DNA of 64,000 nucleotides from Clostridiales bacterium (lineage in GTDB: Bacteria > Bacillota > Clostridia > Peptostreptococcales > Anaerovoracaceae), in assembly GCA_009911365.1 (NCBI GenBank), contig QXXF01000006.1:62001-126000 (forward strand), given 5' to 3'. Positions 33,188 through 41,042 of the stretch are shown one piece after another. The translations under genes were made by a program, and so were the position numbers. The notes beneath the pieces were generated by a model, which saw only the letters and a list, made by a program, of their open reading frames with translations, did not search any database and was not told the DNA's origin. Numbering within the stretch: position 1 is the stretch's first letter; each line of letters opens with the position of its first letter.

Positions 33188-34351
33188 TTATTTCCATCTT
33201 AAAAGATAACCTCCTGAATTACCCATTGTTTTATTGTATATCTTTATATAATATGTTCCCTTCGCTAGGCGTACGTACATGTGGTTGACATCGTTTACAT
33301 ACACAGGATCGACACTATTACCGCCTATGAACTGCTTTGTTTTTAGTTTCTTTCCCTTTTTGTCATAAATGTCAAAATAGCACCGACTGGAAAATCTATT
33401 CTTGATCAGGACGTTTATCTTCTTCTTTTTCGTCACTTTGATCTTATACCAATCCCCTGTCTCTCTGCCTGGCAGGATATAACCTTTAACTCTCTTCTTT
33501 TTTTTGAGCAAGACTGCTTTTTTTCGGGAAGTGCCGCTTTTTTCTTCCACTGCGTAATTCGTCAATCGGATCACATGAGGCAAATGCCACCTGTGCGGCC
33601 TATCAAGAGTTGCCCGCAAATAATAGGTCTTCCCTTTCTGCACGCCAAAACGCATACGCCACAACTGGTCATATGGTCTCTTGTACTGCCCTGAAATCCT
33701 TTTTTTATTCTGATCCAACAGACAGAACACAGTATCGTTGTCGCCTGCTGAAAAGTCATCGACAGACATGAAGCCGGACTTAAGGGCCGTAAATTTGAAA
33801 TCATAATTCTTCTTGCTCTTTTCGCCACCGAACACATAAGTCTTTCCGAACTCGATTGTCTTATCCGCTGCTGGGTAAAATGCTGCTCGCAGGGATGTTG
33901 TGGATTTGAAACTATTCCCGTCATTGGTCACTGCCAGATAAAACTTCTCCCCTGCCTTCCCGCTTTCCGAAAAGCGGGTTCCTGTATCAGCACTTGAATC
34001 GCTCCATCCCACTTGCGTGTTCCAATGGCCATTAGTCTTGGAAAAGGTTTTAGAGTTACTGAAAACCGTCTCCGTACCACTCGATCCTTTGAACGGAGAA
34101 AGTCGCAGTATCAGCGTCCCTGCCCGCGGCAATGTGAATTCGTAGATTTTTCCCTGGTAATTTCCGCAAACCACAGGGTCTTGATCCGTGACCTCTACCG
34201 GGATGATCGAAGGACTCTGCTCTTGGTAAATGAGTTCTGGCACTTCCACTGGAATCGGCTGTCCGTTCCCATCTGCCGCTGCCACAGTCACAGGCACAAC
34301 AGTCATTATCAGCAGTAATGCCAACGTCATTGCGATCATTCTTCTTTTCAT
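33188..34351 (-). CDS. Secreted tandem-paralogue protein, copy 3
   Basis: A 387-residue exported paralogue of unknown function and the first of the three in transcription order. It has a signal peptide (about 1-26) and the N-terminal PPC-like domain around YQGKIYEFTLPRAGTLI. The C-terminal domain has diverged from the other two copies (KKKKRVKGYILPGRETGDWY, and IGGNSVDPVYVNDVNHMYV in place of the KISKTDG segment). The start at 34351 follows AAGGAGGGAAAAAGC; a longer frame to 34372 lacks a site. A promoter lies 60 bases upstream. The three genes have strongly basic C-terminal domains, compatible with binding an anionic wall polymer. Confidence 0.82.
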   Translation of the reverse strand: MKRRMIAMTLALLLIMTVVPVTVAAADGNGQPIPVEVPELIYQEQSPSIIPVEVTDQDPVVCGNYQGKIYEFTLPRAGTLILRLSPFKGSSGTETVFSNSKTFSKTNGHWNTQVGWSDSSADTGTRFSESGKAGEKFYLAVTNDGNSFKSTTSLRAAFYPAADKTIEFGKTYVFGGEKSKKNYDFKFTALKSGFMSVDDFSAGDNDTVFCLLDQNKKRISGQYKRPYDQLWRMRFGVQKGKTYYLRATLDRPHRWHLPHVIRLTNYAVEEKSGTSRKKAVLLKKKKRVKGYILPGRETGDWYKIKVTKKKKINVLIKNRFSSRCYFDIYDKKGKKLKTKQFIGGNSVDPVYVNDVNHMYVRLAKGTYYIKIYNKTMGNSGGYLLRWK

Positions 34352-34410
34352 GCTTTTTCCCTCCTTTTCCACACAAAATTTACTTTTACCATGTTCTTTG
34401 AAGTTAGTCT

Positions 34411-34439
34411 ATTTTACCATAGCTTTAGAGAAAAGACAA
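34411..34439 (-). promoter_or_regulatory. Promoter for the secreted paralogue cluster
   Basis: On the minus strand TTGTCT (34434-34439), 17 bases, TAAAAT (34411-34416), between the end of the transferase gene at 34453 and copy 3. It would let the secreted proteins and the downstream tarIJ genes be expressed independently of the main operon promoter. Confidence 0.55.
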
Positions 34440-34452
34440 ATATCCTTTCGTT

Positions 34453-35577
34453 CTAAATGGCTTTTGCCTGTTCACAAATCAAGTCCGCTAATCTTTGGGC
34501 GCACTGCCCCCCAACGGCCACATATCGCTGGGCAAAGGCACGCACTTCCCGCAAATCATACTGATCTGTTTCAATTGCCTTCACTAACTCCCTGGCATCG
34601 GTATGGGTCTCTCCTGGCAGGTCCTTTTCGTAATCAATATAAAACCCTCGATTGCTCGTGTAATCCCGCAAGTCATACGCATATAAAAAAATCGGTTTTT
34701 CCGCCAGCGCCGCCTCATAGATCATGGCTGAATAGTCTGTGATAAAGTAATCACAGACTGATAGCAGTTCCATCGTGGAGAACCGATCTGTAGTAATGAC
34801 TTTTTCCGGCAGCTGTTCTTGATCCATCAATGGATGAAGCGCCGCCACCAGATCATAGGCTTCGTAGTTCACCGCATTGACCAGTTCCAGGACGCCCTCC
34901 TTTCCCTGCTGCGTTTTTCGGAAAGTGGGAGCGTATAAAATGGTTTTCTTCGCCTGTGATAGACTAGGAATGGCAGCCTTGATCTCTTGGGCTTTTCTTT
35001 CCATATAATCAGGATCCCTAAGAAGGTCTGTTCTCGGCAGTGGCAAGATTTTGAACACATCTCTATCATAGCCAAAAGCCTCTCCTAGGAATCTGACGCT
35101 TTCCTCGCTGCTGGCCAGAACGCAGGTGTAATTTTTGTGCATCCGCATGGCCTCTGCCAGCCAGGCCTGGGAGCCTTCCCCCTGATCCAGGATACTGTAG
35201 CCGAATTTTTTGAACCCACCCATGGCGTGCCACATCTGGATGATGGATAGACCTTTTCGGTGACGCAGGATGCTGGCAGCGATGCAGTAGCTATCCAGCA
35301 CTACGACTTTTGATGTTGCCATGGCACGCATCTGAGGGCCAATCATATGAAAGAGGTATTTTATTTTAGAAAAAAGCCCGCCGCCTAATGTCCTGCACAG
35401 GACCTTCACCTGAATGTCCTGCCTGCTTTCCAGCTCTTTGGCCAATAGACGGATGTCCAAACTAGGTTCATCACTCTGTCTGCTGATAATCACTACCTGA
35501 TTTTTCACAGGGCACAATTTATGGAAATCGTAAATCCCATTGAGGATGAGCCTTCCTATCGCAATCAGGAACTTCAT
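34453..35577 (-). CDS. CDP-glycerol glycerophosphotransferase family protein
   Basis: A 374-residue TagB/TagF-superfamily transferase acting on teichoic-acid precursors at the inner membrane face. Motifs in order are IQMWHAMGGFKKFGYS, PLPRTDLL, LYAPTFRKT, a His-Pro pair in ALHPLMD and FITDYSAMIYEAAL. The N-terminal 40 residues (LILNGIYDFHKLCPVKNQ) are typical of the short TagB/TarB/TarF group. The ATG at 35577 abuts the tagH stop, so translation is coupled to the exporter ATPase. A primase or first-glycerol-phosphate role would fit its length. This is inference. Confidence 0.9.
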   Translation of the reverse strand: MKFLIAIGRLILNGIYDFHKLCPVKNQVVIISRQSDEPSLDIRLLAKELESRQDIQVKVLCRTLGGGLFSKIKYLFHMIGPQMRAMATSKVVVLDSYCIAASILRHRKGLSIIQMWHAMGGFKKFGYSILDQGEGSQAWLAEAMRMHKNYTCVLASSEESVRFLGEAFGYDRDVFKILPLPRTDLLRDPDYMERKAQEIKAAIPSLSQAKKTILYAPTFRKTQQGKEGVLELVNAVNYEAYDLVAALHPLMDQEQLPEKVITTDRFSTMELLSVCDYFITDYSAMIYEAALAEKPIFLYAYDLRDYTSNRGFYIDYEKDLPGETHTDARELVKAIETDQYDLREVRAFAQRYVAVGGQCAQRLADLICEQAKAI

Positions 35578-36312
35578 TTATTTCTTCCTCATGCTCTTTT
35601 CGTAGGCTTCAATGGCAGGGTCAATGGCATCATCAAAGATGATCTTGCCGCTTTTCATCACAATGCCTCGGCTGCAAAACTGCTGCGCCATGCTGGTGGT
35701 ATGGGTGACAAAAAGTAGCGTCACTCCATCTTTGTGCATGATTTCATTCACCTTTTCCAAGCACTTGTCTTTAAATGCCACGTCACCAACGCTGAGCGCT
35801 TCATCCACGATCAGAATCTCTGGCCGAATATTCACATTGATGGCGAAGCCCAGCCTGGCCTTCATTCCGCTGGAATAGGTCCTTACTGGTTGGTCGATGT
35901 ATTCCCCGATTTCCGCAAAATCCACGATCTCTTGCTCTAGCTCTTTGATTTCCTGCTCTTTCAGCCCGGACAGCCTGCCTTTCAGATAGATATTTTCCCG
36001 ACCTGTGAATTCTGGGTCAAAGCCGGAAGTCAGTTCCAGCAAAGCGCTGACCCTTCCTTCCACATTGATCGTCCCTTCTGTTGGAAAGGCTACACCAGTG
36101 ATCATTTTCAGTACTGTGGACTTCCCGGCTCCGTTTTTTCCAAAAATGGCAACAGCTTCTCCCCTCCGCACTTGGAATGACACATGATCGACTGCCTTTT
36201 TTTTCTTGTAGCTGACTTTTTTTGAAAACACGGACAAGAGCCGCTGCTGGTCATTTTTATATAGTTTATAGACTTTTGATACGTCTCGAAAATCAATTAC
36301 AACATTTTCCAT
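35578..36312 (-). CDS. tagH: Teichoic-acid/polysaccharide exporter ATPase
   Basis: A 244-residue ATPase of the TagH/KpsT/Wzt class that powers export of lipid-linked polymer. Walker A is GKNGAGKST, the signature is YSSGMKARLGFAINV (the Wzt/TagH-type SSGM-x-x-R), Walker B is ILIVDEALSVGD, and the switch His is in FVTHTTSM. It lacks the C-terminal extracytoplasmic-anchor extension of B. subtilis TagH and the carbohydrate-binding domain of Wzt. The start at 36312 follows GTGGAGGAAC. The permease gene lies directly upstream. Confidence 0.92.
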   Translation of the reverse strand: MENVVIDFRDVSKVYKLYKNDQQRLLSVFSKKVSYKKKKAVDHVSFQVRRGEAVAIFGKNGAGKSTVLKMITGVAFPTEGTINVEGRVSALLELTSGFDPEFTGRENIYLKGRLSGLKEQEIKELEQEIVDFAEIGEYIDQPVRTYSSGMKARLGFAINVNIRPEILIVDEALSVGDVAFKDKCLEKVNEIMHKDGVTLLFVTHTTSMAQQFCSRGIVMKSGKIIFDDAIDPAIEAYEKSMRKK

Positions 36313-36327
36313 ATTCTGTTCCTCCAC

Positions 36328-37134
36328 TTATAATACGTCCGGAATCTCTCTGATCAGCTTTCTGTAACTCCAAATCGCCAGTATGGTCATGACTGCCAGG
36401 GAAACGCAATAACACAGCAACGCTGTCGGCTCTTCAAAAAACCATGTCTTGTAAATAAATACGTTTCGATAACCGGATGAAACATAGGTGATGGGATTGA
36501 ACAGCAGAATTTGTTTCAGCCATTCAAGTTCGATCTTGTGTACGTCCCACATGATGCCTGACAGCCAAAACAGTGCCGTGGTCACGGACTTCACTAGATT
36601 CAGAAAGTCCTTACTCATGGACGACAGCATGGCGGAAAACAAGCTCCATGCCATGAAAAAGAGCAGCATGCACAGCATGTAAAATGGCAGCTGCAGGATA
36701 TAAATGCCGGGAAGTCGCCCATAAACCGCAAAGATCACGATCACAATCACCATGAGACACAGATGGACGGCCAGTTTTGCCAGGGATACAAAGGTTGGGA
36801 TAGTGGACACTGGAAACTTCATCTTTGTTACCAGATATTTGTATTTGCGGATGGATCTGGCCCCCTGCACGATAATTTCATTCATAAAAAACCATGGTAC
36901 CAGTCCTGCGATCAACCATAGGATGAAAGGATAGCCTTCTACTTTTCCTCCCATTCTAAGCCCAATAGAAAAGGCGAACCAGAAAACGAGAATAGTTATG
37001 GTTGGTTTGACAATGGCCCATGCCCATCCTAAGGCAGAGCCACTGTAGGTTTTCACAATATCCGCTTTGGCCAGCTTGATGATCTGGCTGCGCCATTCAT
37101 AATGCTCTTTGGTGATTTTGCTTATCGTACTCAC
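36328..37134 (-). CDS. tagG: Teichoic-acid/polysaccharide exporter permease
   Basis: A 268-residue ABC-2 type permease with six predicted membrane segments. The N-terminal cytoplasmic amphipathic stretch (HYEWRSQIIKLAKADIVKTY) and GSALGWAWAIVKPTI are typical of TagG/Wzm/KpsM. It pairs with the ATPase that follows after 15 bases. The start is a GTG at 37134 with GAGGG upstream. Together they would flip the undecaprenyl-linked polyol-phosphate polymer to the outer face, where the LCP proteins could attach it. Confidence 0.92.
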   Translation of the reverse strand: MSTISKITKEHYEWRSQIIKLAKADIVKTYSGSALGWAWAIVKPTITILVFWFAFSIGLRMGGKVEGYPFILWLIAGLVPWFFMNEIIVQGARSIRKYKYLVTKMKFPVSTIPTFVSLAKLAVHLCLMVIVIVIFAVYGRLPGIYILQLPFYMLCMLLFFMAWSLFSAMLSSMSKDFLNLVKSVTTALFWLSGIMWDVHKIELEWLKQILLFNPITYVSSGYRNVFIYKTWFFEEPTALLCYCVSLAVMTILAIWSYRKLIREIPDVL

Positions 37135-37214
37135 AGTGTCCCTCTTTCGTTCTTTGATTCACGTTTGTTATAGTTTATTTTGTTGCCACGCTTCCTATTT
37201 TCAGACTTCAAAAT

Positions 37215-38096
37215 TTAACGGTTTTTTACCTGTTTTAGCTTGCGTTTTACTTTTCGTTTTATCTTTTGCGGTAGGCTCAATGGCTTTGATTCTTGGATGA
37301 AAAAGCGGTTCTTGGCTGGATTTTTCCCCAGTTCCCGCAGGTACTCCAGTCGGTCCTCCGCTGAGGCGCATTGGGAGATCCGTCTTTCGATCTGCTTGAA
37401 GGAAAGCGTCTCGCCTTCGGAAAAGCGATAAATGTAATCATCGCCTGAAAATATGGCGTGCTTTTTTGTGTCCTTTTTCATATAAGTATGTACTACATCC
37501 CGTGTAAAAAACACGTTATCCGCTAACTTCTTAGCCGGGTTTCCTCCATAACTGGTATTGGAGCCTATGGTCTTGCCCGCCACCAGAGCCATGGCTCCCA
37601 CAATGCTCCCCGAGCCAATAGTGGTACCTTTTAAAAGGAAAGCATGCTGCCCAATCCATACATGATCTCCTAAAAACACGCTCTTGCTGGCATTGATCCG
37701 CTTCCCCGTCTGGCTGTTGTAAACAATATGAGGATCCGCGGTTCTGACCCAGCAGTCAAAAGAGAACAGTCCGTCATTGCCCACAAAAAAATGTTTTTGC
37801 TCTGATAGGATGATGCCCAATTGTCCGTTGATATAATTATTTTTTCCAAAATAGCATATGGAATTGTTATAGATTCCCACGTTTAAATAATAGTCATGTT
37901 TGTTTTGGCTCAAAAAAACCACGGAATTATTGCCCCAAAAAGAGATTTTGCTGTCCACCAGACGCACATTTTCTTCACAATACAAAATATTATGCTTTCC
38001 AGAGAAGGTGACCACGGAGTTTTCCAGCTGTGGTGTGCCCAAAAGCGTATTGTGCTCCAGTGTTTGGCGTTCAGCCAAATCTTTTACAATTTCCAT
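37215..38096 (-). CDS. Left-handed beta-helix (hexapeptide-repeat) acyltransferase
   Basis: A 293-residue protein with a central hexapeptide-repeat region (about 20-195) of the CysE/LacA/WbbJ type. Representative turns are VWIGQHAFLLKGTTIGSGSIVGAMALV and SYGGNPAKKL, which usually forms the acetyl-CoA pocket. The C-terminus is Lys/Arg-rich (KIKRKVKRKLKQVKNR), suggesting association with acidic membrane or polymer. The likely reaction is O-acetylation of a sugar or polyol in the growing polymer or its linker. It follows the 939-residue fusion by 10 bases and precedes tagG by 80. Confidence 0.8.
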   Translation of the reverse strand: MEIVKDLAERQTLEHNTLLGTPQLENSVVTFSGKHNILYCEENVRLVDSKISFWGNNSVVFLSQNKHDYYLNVGIYNNSICYFGKNNYINGQLGIILSEQKHFFVGNDGLFSFDCWVRTADPHIVYNSQTGKRINASKSVFLGDHVWIGQHAFLLKGTTIGSGSIVGAMALVAGKTIGSNTSYGGNPAKKLADNVFFTRDVVHTYMKKDTKKHAIFSGDDYIYRFSEGETLSFKQIERRISQCASAEDRLEYLRELGKNPAKNRFFIQESKPLSLPQKIKRKVKRKLKQVKNR

Positions 38097-38106
38097 ATGC
38101 TTATCC

Positions 38107-40926
38107 TCATTTTAAACAATCCTTGATCAGGCCCGCGACTCGCTCTGCGGAATGTCCATCGCAGGCACCCATGGTCCTTTTCCGAAATGCTTCCAATCTG
38201 TCTAGATCCGGCACATGTAGCTCTTTGTGAATAGCTGCCGGAAGTTTTTCTCCTTCTGTAATCAATTCTCCTGCCAAATCCTCCGGAAAGTTCAAATAAA
38301 AATCCCTCTCGTAGTGCTGATAATCTGGGCAGTAGAAAATTATTGGCTTGTCCAGCAACGCATATTCAAAGATAACGGACGAATAATCGGTGATCAACAA
38401 TTCTGAAGCCAGCATAAGCACATGCGTTGATTCACTGTTCATATTTTTGATGTTCGGGAATTTTTTCCCTTTTAATAAATCATATTTCATGACAGGATGG
38501 TTTTTAATGATCAATACCACATCTTTATCCAGCGACTGACTCAACTGCTGCCAATTGATTCTCGGTTTATACTCAATGCGCTTTGTGCCCTTTTCCCGAA
38601 ACGTAGGCGCATATAATACGATTTTCTTTCCCTTTAACGATTCATGCCTCTCATAAAAATCCTGCCGCATACTGTCTGTGCCTCTTTTATCTAAAAGCAT
38701 GTCTGTACGAGGCACGCCCAGGGGCACGATTTTTCTCGGGTCAATGCCGAAAGCAGACGCATAGCCATCTTGTAACCCTCCGCTGCTTACGGGCACATAA
38801 TCGTACCTACCATGGATCTTTCGTTCCTTCTCAATGTCCTGGCTAGGATGATCTAACCCAAACTTTTTGAAAAGCCCGCAGGCATGCCACAGTTGGATCA
38901 CTTTTTGCTTATCTTTCAGATCATACATTCCCAGATATTTGACATAGTCATCCGTAACAATGACTCTGCTAGTGAACAAATGCCACTTGATTTTTCTCTG
39001 TACCTTAGCGTTGTGCGGCGTGCGGGCCGCAATCACTACTTTTTTCACACCTTGTACCGCATCATATACCGCCTGACTATTTTCCAGTAGCTTTCCTGTT
39101 TCTCTCACAGAAATGAATAGTACTTTTTTGCGGATTGGAAGGCAGCGACGAATGAAATTCACCCACTTGTGCTTTTGCGCTTCTCTTTCTTCTTTACGTT
39201 TTTTCACGTTTTCTTTTGTCTTAGCCAGTTCTTTCCACAGAACGCTTCGATAGCGCAACCTTGGCCAAAAAGCATCTGCCGCAGTAATGATATCATGGTC
39301 ATCCAAAGTCGTGAACATGTGCACGCTCAGCACTTTGATAAATTCCATCTTTCCATAGATGCTTTGGATATCCCGCACCGGGTCATTGGAAAACTTGATC
39401 TTTCTTCCCTTGATAGCGCTCTTTCGGAAGAGCTTGTTTCCAGACATCCAGTCAAAGGCATTGAACATGTTCCGTTTCTGCTTGCCTATTGCGTATTTTT
39501 TCAAAAAAACGGTCTGATGACTTTCTAGCATTCCGATTTCATCGCCCATGATCGGCTTGAGCAAAACTGTAATGAATTCTACATTCACTGTTTCCGAAAG
39601 CTTTTGGTACATTTTATGGATGGTTTCCCGATCCAAATAAACATCTTCATCAATGAAGTTTAGGAACTTTCCTTTGCTTTTTTTCAGGGCTTGTTCCTTG
39701 AATTCTTTTAATCCTGCGTCTTCGTCTAAAAAAAAGAGATTGTTATATTGCTGCAATTCTGGAGAAATGTGCTGCTTTAACTTTCCATGCACGAATATTT
39801 CAAACGCAGGCACCATTTGGTTATAAATACCTTTTATAATCCAGTCTATTTTTTCCGCAGAAACTCGATCTGATACGATAAAGGATACCTGGGGGATCTG
39901 GAACAGTGTGTTCTTGTCTTTCAATCCTTTTTCTAATTTCAAATCACCTTGTCGTTCTAAAGTTTTTTGCCACATGGAAGGAAAAACGTGAGTCCGGTAC
40001 TCTGCGATCTTCTCTGCGATTCTTGGCACCACTTCATCATCTGCGTTCCAGACCTGGCGGTAAAATCCATTGATCAGGCTGGTGGAAATTAAACGTTCAT
40101 AAAGGCTTGATAAATAGATTCTGGTAAACGCTTCCAACTCATCCACTTCTGCTTTGGATGCATACTGATCATTACGGATCCGTTTCATGTCCGCCTTTAC
40201 GTTTTCTTCCGCTAATTCTGCGATATGATCCAGCGCATAGATAAAGTCCTCCAGCAGTTCCACTGTCGCATGCTGTGTGACAGACTTTTTCTCCCAAAAA
40301 GGCCGCTTACGATACAAGTATACGATACTGTTGCAGCCTGTGATTTTCCTGCACTTGTACACATAGTGAAACACAAATAGCCCATCTTCTGTATGCCGGA
40401 TGGGCGCAAATCGCAGATGACTGGCTTCTATGATCTCCCGTTTGAACAGCTTGTTGGCCAAACTGAAGGACCAAATCAAATTCGTATCATATTTTTGGAT
40501 GTCTTTATTCTTTGATAAGGCTTTTGTATGAGAATTGACTTTTGTATTGTCATCAGCCTTTAATTCGCTCATGATTCCAATGGCTAGATCCGCGGATTCT
40601 TCCCGCATCGCACGATATAACCGTTCCAACGCATCCGGCGGTATCACATCATCTGCGTCAAAAAAGGCCACATACTTCCCCTGTGCCAATTCCAGGCCTT
40701 TATTTCTTGCTGCGGACACTCCCTGATTTTCCTGTTTGTGATATTTAAATCTGGAATCCCTGTCGCAGAACCCTTTGATGATGGATTCCGATCTATCTGT
40801 GGATCCATCATCTATGATAATCGCCTCATACTTAATAAAGGTCTGACCTTCAATAGAATCCAGCATTTCTTTTATATAGTCTTCTGTATTATAAACAGGT
40901 ATGATAATTGATATTTGCTCTGACAT
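38107..40926 (-). CDS. GT2 glycosyltransferase fused to a CDP-glycerol glycerophosphotransferase domain
   Basis: A 939-residue multidomain enzyme. Residues 1 to about 330 are a GT-A family 2 glycosyltransferase (SIIIPVYNTEDYI, DDGSTD, and FFDADD with the DxD-type metal site at about 90-93). Residues about 345-590 look like a second, degenerate GT2-like module with an FIDEDVYLD segment. Residues about 620-935 are a TagF-like domain with QLWHACGLFKKFG, GVPRTDML, LYAPTFREKG, IKNHPVM and LITDYSSVIFEYALL. It could add a sugar and a polyol-phosphate alternately. The ATG at 40926 is set by TTGGAGGGG. It is the first gene of the operon behind a clear promoter. Confidence 0.88.
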   Translation of the reverse strand: MSEQISIIIPVYNTEDYIKEMLDSIEGQTFIKYEAIIIDDGSTDRSESIIKGFCDRDSRFKYHKQENQGVSAARNKGLELAQGKYVAFFDADDVIPPDALERLYRAMREESADLAIGIMSELKADDNTKVNSHTKALSKNKDIQKYDTNLIWSFSLANKLFKREIIEASHLRFAPIRHTEDGLFVFHYVYKCRKITGCNSIVYLYRKRPFWEKKSVTQHATVELLEDFIYALDHIAELAEENVKADMKRIRNDQYASKAEVDELEAFTRIYLSSLYERLISTSLINGFYRQVWNADDEVVPRIAEKIAEYRTHVFPSMWQKTLERQGDLKLEKGLKDKNTLFQIPQVSFIVSDRVSAEKIDWIIKGIYNQMVPAFEIFVHGKLKQHISPELQQYNNLFFLDEDAGLKEFKEQALKKSKGKFLNFIDEDVYLDRETIHKMYQKLSETVNVEFITVLLKPIMGDEIGMLESHQTVFLKKYAIGKQKRNMFNAFDWMSGNKLFRKSAIKGRKIKFSNDPVRDIQSIYGKMEFIKVLSVHMFTTLDDHDIITAADAFWPRLRYRSVLWKELAKTKENVKKRKEEREAQKHKWVNFIRRCLPIRKKVLFISVRETGKLLENSQAVYDAVQGVKKVVIAARTPHNAKVQRKIKWHLFTSRVIVTDDYVKYLGMYDLKDKQKVIQLWHACGLFKKFGLDHPSQDIEKERKIHGRYDYVPVSSGGLQDGYASAFGIDPRKIVPLGVPRTDMLLDKRGTDSMRQDFYERHESLKGKKIVLYAPTFREKGTKRIEYKPRINWQQLSQSLDKDVVLIIKNHPVMKYDLLKGKKFPNIKNMNSESTHVLMLASELLITDYSSVIFEYALLDKPIIFYCPDYQHYERDFYLNFPEDLAGELITEGEKLPAAIHKELHVPDLDRLEAFRKRTMGACDGHSAERVAGLIKDCLK

Positions 40927-40988
40927 TTTCCCCTCCAATCATATACACACGTAATCCACTTTATATATTTCCTCTTTGTATCTTATCT

Positions 40989-41017
40989 AGTATAATATAT
41001 TGTTTCTGTTTCGTAAA
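40989..41017 (-). promoter_or_regulatory. Promoter for the teichoic-acid operon
   Basis: On the minus strand TTTACG (41012-41017), a 17-base spacer and TATACT (40989-40994), about 60 bases before the first gene. It shares the TTTACG -35 with the sppA promoter. Confidence 0.6.
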
Positions 41018-41042
41018 TCAAAACTTGGGTTTATCTATCATT

